A DNA stretch of 17,291 bases from Acidobacteriota bacterium (GTDB lineage: Bacteria; Acidobacteriota; Thermoanaerobaculia; Multivoradales; JAHEKO01), in assembly GCA_029863825.1 (NCBI GenBank), contig JAOTUP010000009.1, forward strand, positions 1-17,291, written 5' to 3'. A model generated the notes under the pieces. It did not search any database. It was not told the DNA's origin and worked only from the letters and a program-made list of their open reading frames with translations. Shown one piece after another: positions 1 through 6,613 of the stretch. Every line of letters begins with the position of its first letter. Position 1 is the first letter of the stretch. A program made the translations under genes and the position numbers.

Positions 1-1885
1 GCAGATACTTCTCGGCGAGAAGAGTCGACCTGCCGCTCGTTGGATCGGTGGCGAAGAAATCACGCGCATCGATGCCAGCAAGCTGTGCCCAGGCGTCTAG
101 CTGAGGAACTTCAGCCGTAGCAACGATGTAGCGCACGCGATGACGCCGCAGGACCTCTCTCGCGTCAGCCTCCTGGAGAAAGTAGTAGCGGATGCCGTCG
201 GCAAATGCCGGCTGCCCCAGCGGTCCCAATGGCGTCGTCACGGTTCCCTGGCGACCGAGCCATATCAGCCAGTGCCCGAAGCTCCACGGTGCCTGAACCG
301 CCGACTGCGATGGCCGGCCGGGGTCGGCCCATGCTGTCGACGGCTCGACCCGGCGAAGGTAGTCGCAAACTTCGCTCATGCCAGTGGTCAACAGCCGCGG
401 AACGCGGCCGTAGAAGCGAAAAGGCTCGAAGCCGGGCGTCGAGACATAGGCTGGAATCGACGGCACCAGCACCAGGACGCACACGGCAACCGCACCCCAG
501 AGTCGCTGCCGCCGCGACCAAAGGGCGAGCGCGTTCGAGGCCCCGACACCTGCGATCGCGGCAATCGGAAGTGCGGCGGCATGTGCATAGCGAGACTGAA
601 TCAGGGCGAGAGCCAGCGTGAAGAGAGCCCAGGTTCCGAGCAGCACAACCCGGCGGTCGCCCGCCGTGCGGCGAATCATCCAAGGGAGTGCTATCGGAAC
701 CAACAGCGGCAGAAGGGAGAGGCGCACGAGTGCGGCGCGACCATCTACTTCTCCGAAAAGCGACAGGAGAGGGCGCGACTCCATGATGACCCGCACGAAA
801 GGCTCACCGCGGCCAAGAAAGCTCAGGCCCTGGCGAAAGGCGGGAAGTACCGAAGACGACCCAGCGAGGAGAAGGAGGCCGGCGCCGAACAGTAGAACCA
901 GTGCCCAGCGAGCTTCGCCACCGGCGCTGCTCATATCGCCCCCGCGAGCACCACCGCGCTGCTCGAGCCATCTTTTCCCGATGACGAGGCTCAGTGCTCC
1001 GCAGGCAGCAACGAGCAACACCGCGGTGTGGAGCCATGACAGACCGATGAACGTCGCACCCATCTCCCGCGTCCACACACTTCGCAGAACGAACGGCAAC
1101 GTCGCCGCGGCAGCAACAAGGAACCCCCATCCGGCGGCGAAGGCCGGGCCCGCATCTGGCATCTTCCAGCGCCCATCGGAACTCGCAGGAACCACCTCGA
1201 CGAGAAACACGATCGCGCACAGCAATCCGACGTGAAGAATGGAGCCGGCCCAGGTGAGGACCAGCAGCGTCACGCCGCCGCCGACCAGAGCGACGGCCGA
1301 ACGTCCGACCCTGCGCCCTTGGGGTCGTTGAAGATCGCGCACCAGGCCGGCGATTGCGACGAGAGTGAAGATCTCGACCAGCGCGTCATGATCCAGCGCC
1401 CCGAGGAGCGAGTACCTCGACACTCCGGGCAGGACGGCCGCAAATACCGCCGCCCACGCCGCCGCTCGCGCCGAGAACAAGCGCCGCACGACCCAATACA
1501 GGCAGCCGATCTCGATGAGGCCCAGCAACGGGGGCAGCGCGGCGCCGAGTGGCTCCAGGATCGCGGGGTCCTCACCCTTCCACGGCAACGCCAGAGTCGC
1601 CAGGAGAAGATCGAAGACCGGAGGCCAGGAGATCGGTCCGTCTCCTGGCACGCCGATCAGCATGTCGACCTGCGGCGTCCACGGCCAGTTGCGAAGCGTC
1701 AGCCAGGCTCGGCGCAGGTGGTAGTACCCGTCCGGTCCGTCGATCCACACTCGGCCGGCGAAGAAGACCTGTGGCCAAGTACCGAGTCGCAGTAACAGGC
1801 CGATCATCAGCGCTGCAGCCAGTAGCAGCGCCTCGCGGGCGCGGGAGGAGTTCTTCGCCTGAGGCGACGGGTTTGAGGATTCCAT
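1..1885 (-). CDS. STT3-like oligosaccharyltransferase-type membrane protein (GT66-like), partial, runs off left edge
   Basis: An uninterrupted minus-strand frame runs from an ATG at 1885 to the left edge, giving 628 codons with no stop, so the C-terminus is missing. The protein has about a dozen hydrophobic segments (first near residues 19-34) and then a soluble C-terminal part from about 480. Motifs resemble STT3/AglB/PglB: a first acidic loop motif DGPDGYYHLR at 49-58; a second DxD-type motif LDHDALVE at 164-171; a TIxE/SVSE-like IMESRP at 367-372 with Glu369; QSRY at 429-432 supplying the Arg expected near the peptide site; and PWSFGHW at 533-539 where the family has WWDYG. In known family members this enzyme moves a lipid-linked glycan onto Asn of membrane or secreted proteins. 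The Asp of WWD is Ser here, so substrate choice may differ. No clear Shine-Dalgarno precedes ATG 1885; an in-frame GTG lies immediately upstream. It follows typA by 133 bases and may be cotranscribed with it. Confidence 0.72.
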   Translation of the reverse strand, partial: MESSNPSPQAKNSSRAREALLLAAALMIGLLLRLGTWPQVFFAGRVWIDGPDGYYHLRRAWLTLRNWPWTPQVDMLIGVPGDGPISWPPVFDLLLATLALPWKGEDPAILEPLGAALPPLLGLIEIGCLYWVVRRLFSARAAAWAAVFAAVLPGVSRYSLLGALDHDALVEIFTLVAIAGLVRDLQRPQGRRVGRSAVALVGGGVTLLVLTWAGSILHVGLLCAIVFLVEVVPASSDGRWKMPDAGPAFAAGWGFLVAAAATLPFVLRSVWTREMGATFIGLSWLHTAVLLVAACGALSLVIGKRWLEQRGGARGGDMSSAGGEARWALVLLFGAGLLLLAGSSSVLPAFRQGLSFLGRGEPFVRVIMESRPLLSLFGEVDGRAALVRLSLLPLLVPIALPWMIRRTAGDRRVVLLGTWALFTLALALIQSRYAHAAALPIAAIAGVGASNALALWSRRQRLWGAVAVCVLVLVPSIPAYVSTPGFEPFRFYGRVPRLLTTGMSEVCDYLRRVEPSTAWADPGRPSQSAVQAPWSFGHWLIWLGRQGTVTTPLGPLGQPAFADGIRYYFLQEADAREVLRRHRVRYIVATAEVPQLDAWAQLAGIDARDFFATDPTSGRSTLLAEKYL

Positions 1886-1928
1886 CACTCGAGTAGACAG
1901 GACCGAGAATCGATAGCGCTCGTATCCT

Positions 1929-1962
1929 ACCGACCTCGAGCGGAAAGTCGAGCCGCGTCGGT
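1929..1962 (-). promoter_or_regulatory. Bulged hairpin between typA and the STT3-like gene
   Basis: A nested inverted repeat lies between typA and the STT3-like gene. The outer arms are 1929-1934 (ACCGAC on plus) and 1957-1962 (GTCGGT). The inner arms are CTCGA at 1935-1939 and TCGAG at 1948-1952, with an 8-base loop and a 4-base bulge at 1953-1956. This gives 11 paired positions. No T-run follows on the minus strand, so a classical intrinsic terminator is not supported. It could be a weak terminator, an mRNA-processing hairpin or chance in GC-rich DNA. Confidence 0.3.
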
Positions 1963-2018
1963 CACACCGCGGCGGCGGCTGGTTCGCGATGCGGCGGCCA
2001 ACCGCACCTTCGACTCTT

Positions 2019-3824
2019 CTACTTTCGCTGATTGGCCCGCAGCACTCGCTTGCGCAGGCGAAAGGCCTTGGGCGTCACCTCGAGCAGCTCGTCCTCGGCG
2101 AGAAACTCGAGTGCCTGCTCCAGGCTCAGAATCATCGGCGGCACCAGCCGCACCAGCTCGTCGGCCGAGGCTGCTCTCATGTTCGTGAGCTTCTTCTCTT
2201 TGGTGATATTCACGTCAAGATCGCCGGGACGCACATGCTCGCCGACGATCATCCCTTCGTAGACCGTGTCTCCCGGCGCAATGAAGAAGATGCCACGCGG
2301 CTGCAAATGGTCGACCGCAAACGCCGTCACTCGCCCGGGCCGATCGGCGACCAGGGCGCCGACGCTCCTATGGGGAATGTCGCCCTGCCATGGTCCGTAG
2401 CCGTCGAAGAGATGGTTCATCACTCCCATGCCGCGAGTCTCGGTCAGAAACTCGGTGCGGAAGCCGATGAGGCCGCGAGCCGGAATGCGAAACTCCATCC
2501 GCACCCAGCCGCTTCCGTGATTGATCATCTTCTCCATCCGCCCCTTTCGCGGGCCCAGCTTCTGGGTCACCGCACCGATCACCTCCTCCGGGCAGTCGAC
2601 GGTGAGAATCTCGATCGGTTCCTCGGGCCCCGAGGGTCCCGCGCGCACAATGACCTGAGGCTTCCCGACCGCGAACTCGAACCCCTCGCGACGCATCATC
2701 TCGATGAGAATCGCCAGCTGGAGCTCACCGCGGCCGGTGACATTGAGCTCATCGCTGCCGGGAGTCCTCTCGACGCGGATGCTGACGTTGGTCAGCGTTT
2801 CCTTGACCAGGCGCTCGCGGAGCTTCGTCGACGTGACGTGGGCACCTTCCGTACCTGCCATCGGCGAGGTGTTGGCGGAGAAGACCATCGACAGCGTCGG
2901 CTCGTCGACACGAATCGGCGGCAACGGCACTGGCTTCTCGGCGTCGGCAAGCGTCTCTCCGATCGCCACTTCCTCGAGCCCGGCGATGGCGACGATGTCG
3001 CCGGGGCCGGCTTCCGCAATGGGCACCCGATCGAGACCCTGGTAGCCATAAAGCTGAACCACCTTGACGGTCTGGAACGACCCGTCGAGTCGGCAGCGGG
3101 TCATGTCCGAACCTTTGCGAACGGTGCCGTTGAATATCCTGCCGATCGCCAGTCGACCGACGTAGTCATCGTGATCGAGAGTCGTCACCAGGAGCTGCAG
3201 CGACATCTCGCTGTCGAAATGCGGTGGCGGAACCGTCTTCAGGATCTCATCGAAGAGCCGCCGCAGATCGGCCTCCTCGCCTTCTGGTTCGGTCCGGGCG
3301 ATCCCCTCCCTGGCGTTGCAATAGAGAACCGGAAAATTCAACTGCTCGTCGGTCGCGTCGAGATCGATGAACAAATCGTAGATCTCGTTGAGCACTTCTT
3401 CCGGCCGCGCGTCCGAGCGGTCGATCTTGTTGATGACGACGATCGGCTGAAGACCTGCATCGAGGGCCTTGCGCAGTACGAATCGCGTCTGCGGAAGCGG
3501 GCCCTCCGATGCGTCGACCAGCAGTAACACGCCGTCGACGAGCTTCAGCGTGCGCTCGACCTCGCCGCCGAAATCGGCATGCCCGGGTGTGTCGACGATG
3601 TTGATTCGGACGTCCGCATAGCGAATTGAAGTGTTCTTCGCCATGATGGTGATGCCCTTCTCACGCTCGAGGTCGATCGAGTCGAGCACCCGATCGCGAA
3701 CCTCCTGGTGTGCACCAAAAGTGCCGCTCTGCCACAGCATGGCGTCCACCAGCGTCGTCTTGCCGTGATCGACGTGGGCAATGATCGCGAGATTTCGGAG
3801 GTCGTCACGTTCCATTCGAGACAT
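2019..3824 (-). CDS. typA: GTPase TypA/BipA
   Basis: This is a 601-residue translational GTPase, close to the usual family length of about 600-615. TypA/BipA binds the ribosome and supports growth at low temperature or under stress, including 50S assembly. Visible G motifs are G1 AHVDHGKTT at 16-24, the switch-I type sequence EREKGITI at 53-60, G3 DTPGHADF at 78-85 and G4 NKID at 132-135. The rest matches TypA, including GRGELQLAILIEMMRREG and the C-terminal TypA-specific domain ending in a basic tail. An AGGTGA at 3833-3828 lies close to ATG 3824. The in-frame ATG at 3815 would also give a normal TypA N-terminus, so the start is uncertain by three codons. The patatin gene ends 193 bases upstream and the STT3-like gene begins 133 bases downstream. 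The stop codon is TAG, relevant to the amber codon in the phosphofructokinase gene. Confidence 0.98.
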   Translation of the reverse strand: MSRMERDDLRNLAIIAHVDHGKTTLVDAMLWQSGTFGAHQEVRDRVLDSIDLEREKGITIMAKNTSIRYADVRINIVDTPGHADFGGEVERTLKLVDGVLLLVDASEGPLPQTRFVLRKALDAGLQPIVVINKIDRSDARPEEVLNEIYDLFIDLDATDEQLNFPVLYCNAREGIARTEPEGEEADLRRLFDEILKTVPPPHFDSEMSLQLLVTTLDHDDYVGRLAIGRIFNGTVRKGSDMTRCRLDGSFQTVKVVQLYGYQGLDRVPIAEAGPGDIVAIAGLEEVAIGETLADAEKPVPLPPIRVDEPTLSMVFSANTSPMAGTEGAHVTSTKLRERLVKETLTNVSIRVERTPGSDELNVTGRGELQLAILIEMMRREGFEFAVGKPQVIVRAGPSGPEEPIEILTVDCPEEVIGAVTQKLGPRKGRMEKMINHGSGWVRMEFRIPARGLIGFRTEFLTETRGMGVMNHLFDGYGPWQGDIPHRSVGALVADRPGRVTAFAVDHLQPRGIFFIAPGDTVYEGMIVGEHVRPGDLDVNITKEKKLTNMRAASADELVRLVPPMILSLEQALEFLAEDELLEVTPKAFRLRKRVLRANQRK

Positions 3825-3973
3825 GGGTCACCTGCAGCGAGATCGTCAATTGTGAACCGGAGATGGCCGCTGAAGTCCGGCCGAGGAGGCGAGACACTAG
3901 CACAGGTGGCCGTCTCCCGATACGCCGGCTCCACCTGCGGCGGTCGCACGTCCTATGGAAGAGACAAGCCACT

Positions 3974-3998
3974 CGAGGGCCTGGAGGCCGCGCCCTCG
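3974..3998 (-). terminator. Possible hairpin terminator after the patatin gene
   Basis: A perfect 7-base-pair GC-rich inverted repeat (CGAGGGC at 3974-3980, GCCCTCG at 3992-3998, 11-base loop) begins about 20 bases after the patatin stop codon on the minus strand. The sequence after it on that strand is only mildly T-rich, with no clean U-tract. It may end or attenuate transcription before typA. An overlapping smaller palindrome, GGCCTGGAGGCC, competes for the same bases. Confidence 0.3.
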
Positions 3999-4017
3999 GT
4001 ACGCTCTGGAGACACCG

Positions 4018-4809
4018 TCACGACGGCCGACTCAGCTTCTCGTCGAGGGTGCGCCGAATCGAGTCGATACGATTGATCGTGTCCTCGTAGCCGATGTCGA
4101 AGATCTCCTGCAGTGCTTTGGTCCCGAAAGGACCGTGTCCGGCGAGCCTCTCCGGGCACAGCAGGACGTCGCAGTCATGAAACTTGCGGCGTGAGTTGAA
4201 AAACATGCCGACCTCGAACGCGCGGTACGAAACCGACAGAAAGCTCTTGAGATCCGACTGGTGAGTCGTGCGCAGCGGACTCGCGTAGACGCCGATGATG
4301 GCGTCGCACAGGACCTTGAGCGGCTCTACCGGGAAGTTGTTGAGGATGCCGCCATCTGAAAACCAGCGGCCTTCGATCTCTGTCGGCGTGAAGACCATCG
4401 GCATCGATGACGAGGCGAGAATAGCGGCAATCAAGGGGCCCGAGGTGAAGATCTCGAGTCGTGCGTTGACGAGGTCCGTGGCGGTCACGAAGAGCTTTCG
4501 CGACAGCGCTTCGAAGGAATCCTCCGGGAAGTACTCGCGGAAATCGATGATGGACTTTTCGGTGTCGATGAAACCTGGCTTGCGAAGGGCGATCTTGGAC
4601 AGCCGGAACGGGCTCTTGACCTTGAAGAACTCCAGCATCTCCTCCGACGAGTATCCGGCCGCGTAGAGCGCTCCGACGATCGCCCCGGAGCTGTTGCCGG
4701 CAATGCAGTCCGGCTCGATGCCATGTTCGCGGAGCGCATGCAGCACACCGACGTGGGCGATGCCGCGAACGCCCCCGCCTGAGAGGGCGATGCCGATCTC
4801 GTGCTCCAT
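4018..4809 (-). CDS. Patatin-like phospholipase (RssA/YchK-type)
   Basis: This is a 263-residue protein of the bacterial patatin family, which hydrolyses acyl esters of lipids with a Ser-Asp catalytic dyad. The glycine-rich oxyanion loop SGGGVRG is at 10-16. The nucleophile elbow GNSSG is at 38-42, with Ser40 as nucleophile. The catalytic Asp152 lies in SDGGILNNFP (151-160). The length and layout match small single-domain RssA/YchK/YlbK-like proteins. No signal peptide or membrane segment is visible, so it is probably cytosolic or peripheral; the physiological substrate cannot be read from the sequence. The start ATG at 4809 has a good Shine-Dalgarno (GGGAGAG, 4822-4816). It is divergent from the SrkA-type kinase gene, sharing about 195 bases of upstream DNA, and lies upstream of typA on the same strand. 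Confidence 0.93.
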   Translation of the reverse strand: MEHEIGIALSGGGVRGIAHVGVLHALREHGIEPDCIAGNSSGAIVGALYAAGYSSEEMLEFFKVKSPFRLSKIALRKPGFIDTEKSIIDFREYFPEDSFEALSRKLFVTATDLVNARLEIFTSGPLIAAILASSSMPMVFTPTEIEGRWFSDGGILNNFPVEPLKVLCDAIIGVYASPLRTTHQSDLKSFLSVSYRAFEVGMFFNSRRKFHDCDVLLCPERLAGHGPFGTKALQEIFDIGYEDTINRIDSIRRTLDEKLSRPS

Positions 4810-4815
4810 AAGTCA

Positions 4816-4822
4816 CTCTCCC
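4816..4822 (-). promoter_or_regulatory. Ribosome binding site of the patatin gene
   Basis: GGGAGAG on the minus strand lies six bases upstream of ATG 4809 and supports that start. A small 5-bp hairpin (CGGCT/AGCCG, 4831-4843) sits just upstream in the predicted leader. Confidence 0.6.
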
Positions 4823-5004
4823 AAACTCTCCGGCTCCGAGCCGAAGCCCATCGAGTAGTCTACCTCTCGCGCCGGCTCCCGACTGGCGGCTGGGCACGGC
4901 ACGTGAGCAGCGTTGCTTACGCCGGCGCGCCACGAGAAAGCACTGAGCTGGCAGCACGGGCTCTGCTTCTCGGCGTGCCAAACCCCACCGCGTGGAAACC
5001 TCGA

Positions 5005-6096
5005 ATGTCCAGCTCCGACCACAGTGACCTGTTTCTCGCCTTGACGCCAGAGAGGGTCCTGGCAGCCGTTGCGGCGGGAGGGCTCGAGGTCACTGGCCTC
5101 TGCTATTCACTCAACTCCTTCGAGAACCGCGTCTACGAGATCGAGCTCGTGGACGGCACGCGCGTCGTCGCCAAGTTCTATCGCCCTCATCGCTGGACGG
5201 CCGAGCAGATTCTCGAGGAACACAGCGTCCTCGCCGACCTTGCGGCCGCCGAGATCCCGGTCTGCGACGTGAGGCCATTCCCCGACGGCGAGACTCTCAA
5301 GACCATCGAGGGGATCTACTACTGCCTCTCCGATCGTCAGGGCGGCCGGGCTCCTGACGAGTTGGACGGAGCGCTCGCGCGTCGCCTTGGCATGCTCATC
5401 GGGCGGCTGCACACGGTGCTCACGGATGGCACGACATCACGGCGCCCCAACCTGGATGCCGACCGCTATGTGCGCGACGCACTCCAGTGGATCGAGCAGT
5501 GGCGCGATCGGAACGGGGCGCTGTCGGAGCCCATCCGACGACGATTCTTCGCCGCTGCTGAGACCATTGCCACGCTGGCCGACGACGCGATGACCGACGT
5601 CGCGACTCATCGGCTGCACGCGGACGTGCATCTCGGCAACATCCTTCTCCGCGACGGAGACCTTCGCCTCCTCGATTTCGACGATATGGCCGTCGGTCCC
5701 CCCGTTCAGGACATCTGGCTCGCTATTCCGGGGCGTGACGAAGATTCTCTCCGGCTGCGCGCTCTCCTGCTCGAGGGTTATGAGCAGTTCCGCCTTTTCG
5801 ACTACTCCACGTTGCAACTCATCGAGCCACTGCGCGGCCTGCGAATGGTGCGCTACATCGGCTGGCTGGCGCGCCGCTGGCACGACCCCGCCTTCAAGGC
5901 CGCGTGGCCCCACTTTGGGACCGAGGAGTACTGGCGACGCGAAACCGACGACCTCGAGGACCAGCTTGCAGCGATCCGCACGAAATTCGAGACCCCCGAC
6001 AGCGGCCCTCTGCGACCGGCCGAGCATGGCGTCGCCACCGACGGCGACATCGAGCTCACAAATGAGGACTACTTCTGGGACTGGGAAGACGAATGA
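5005..6096 (+). CDS. srkA: SrkA/YihE-family stress-response protein kinase
   Basis: This protein of 363 residues belongs to the aminoglycoside-phosphotransferase/choline-kinase fold, SrkA (YihE) type. In enterobacteria SrkA is a Ser/Thr kinase that protects against stress-induced death. Visible features are the family N-terminal pattern LNSFENRVYEIELVDG (36-51), the ATP-binding Lys57 in VVAKFYRP, the catalytic loop HADVHLGNIL (205-214) with Asp207 and Asn212, and the metal-binding LLDFDD (222-227) followed by GPPVQDIW (231-238). It is about 35 residues longer than E. coli SrkA because of an acidic tail ending DYFWDWEDE. I chose ATG 5005; the frame is open back to 4801, but that extension overlaps the patatin start and lacks family-like sequence. 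Only a weak purine stretch (GGAAA) precedes the start. It is divergent from the patatin gene. Confidence 0.92.
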   Translation: MSSSDHSDLFLALTPERVLAAVAAGGLEVTGLCYSLNSFENRVYEIELVDGTRVVAKFYRPHRWTAEQILEEHSVLADLAAAEIPVCDVRPFPDGETLKTIEGIYYCLSDRQGGRAPDELDGALARRLGMLIGRLHTVLTDGTTSRRPNLDADRYVRDALQWIEQWRDRNGALSEPIRRRFFAAAETIATLADDAMTDVATHRLHADVHLGNILLRDGDLRLLDFDDMAVGPPVQDIWLAIPGRDEDSLRLRALLLEGYEQFRLFDYSTLQLIEPLRGLRMVRYIGWLARRWHDPAFKAAWPHFGTEEYWRRETDDLEDQLAAIRTKFETPDSGPLRPAEHGVATDGDIELTNEDYFWDWEDE

Positions 6097-6200
6097 CAGG
6101 GGGTCTTGGCCTCGCTTCCAAAGCCATCAGAATCTCCGCCGTGTGACTCCGGGAGCGGCCGATCCACGCACCGATCGAGCACGAGGAGTAGTATAAAGCT

Positions 6201-6208
6201 GAAAGGAG
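6201..6208 (+). promoter_or_regulatory. Strong ribosome binding site of the 65-residue membrane protein gene
   Basis: GAAAGGAG ends six bases before ATG 6215, the best Shine-Dalgarno on the left half of the window, and is the main support for this small gene. A TATAAA-like hexamer overlaps 6192-6197, but no matching -35 is evident. Confidence 0.7.
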
Positions 6209-6214
6209 AAGGCG

Positions 6215-6412
6215 ATGGATTTCGGAGATCTCCTGGCTGGGTTGACGCTTGGCGTTTGTGGTCTCGGCCTCGGATTCGCTGTCTTCCGCCACTTCATCGG
6301 TGAAGGCACTCTGGCGCTCACGATAGCCGCCGCCGTCGGTCTCCTCGTTTGTGTGGGCTACCTCCTGTGGCACCGCGGGAGCTTCCTGCTCAGACGGCAC
6401 GGCGGACACTGA
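6215..6412 (+). CDS. Small two-helix membrane protein, function unknown
   Basis: This 65-residue protein is not recognised. It has two hydrophobic segments, about residues 6-25 (glycine-rich, LTLGVCGLGLGFAVF) and 33-52 (ALTIAAAVGLLVCVGYLL), separated by a short loop RHFIGEG. It ends in a basic tail, RGSFLLRRHGGH, which by the positive-inside rule should face the cytoplasm. A strong Shine-Dalgarno at 6201-6208 precedes the ATG, which argues that it is a real gene despite its size. It sits 118 bases after the SrkA-type gene and about 200 bases before the hybrid kinase, all on the same strand. A role as a small accessory membrane protein is possible, but nothing in the sequence shows a partner. 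Confidence 0.65.
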   Translation: MDFGDLLAGLTLGVCGLGLGFAVFRHFIGEGTLALTIAAAVGLLVCVGYLLWHRGSFLLRRHGGH

Positions 6413-6451
6413 GATCGGCGGCCCCACCGGTCAGCAGCGCAGGCTGGCAGC

Positions 6452-6471
6452 GCACCTCATCACGCAGGTGC
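6452..6471 (+). repeat. Inverted repeat upstream of the hybrid kinase operon
   Basis: GCACCT (6452-6457) and AGGTGC (6466-6471) are perfect 6-base arms around an 8-base spacer. They lie between the small membrane protein and the kinase gene. No T-run follows, so it may be an operator-like dyad or an mRNA hairpin. A second short dyad, GTGCGTGCAC, follows at 6484-6493. Confidence 0.3.
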
Positions 6472-6578
6472 CGAAAGGGTTATGTGCGTGCACTTCTCTC
6501 GACGCACCTTCGATGCCTCTCGGACACTCAACCCTCGGGGCAGAGACACGTCCCGGAAGCAGCGGACTCGCATCCGGT

Positions 6579-6584
6579 TACAAT
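6579..6584 (+). promoter_or_regulatory. Possible -10 element of the hybrid kinase operon
   Basis: TACAAT at 6579-6584 matches five of six bases of the sigma-70 -10 consensus and lies 29 bases before the chosen ATG 6614. No convincing -35 hexamer is present at 16-18 bases upstream, so this is a weak call. Confidence 0.22.
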
Positions 6585-6613
6585 GTCGTCGCCCTCACTT
6601 CCCTCCGCGTCAC

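Noticed and set aside
140..1896. Several plus- and minus-strand frames of 60-205 codons
   Set aside because: All lie over the STT3-like reading frame, which is open for 628 codons to the window edge and has family motifs; the others are Arg/Pro-rich shadows.
1989..3527. 512-codon plus-strand open frame
   Set aside because: It is antisense to typA, whose GTPase motifs are complete; the translation is His/Arg/Asp-rich with no recognisable domain, as expected for a shadow frame in GC-rich DNA.
4175..4981. 268-codon minus-strand open frame
   Set aside because: It overlaps the patatin gene in another frame and reads as Arg-rich nonsense; the patatin frame has the catalytic dyad.
4801..5004. N-terminal extension of the SrkA-type kinase by 68 codons
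   Set aside because: It would overlap the patatin start and adds no family-like sequence; ATG 5005 gives the normal SrkA N-terminus.
6482..6613. N-terminal extension of the hybrid kinase by 44 codons
   Set aside because: The added residues are Arg/His-rich and unlike kinase N-termini; ATG 6614 gives an acidic coiled-coil start.
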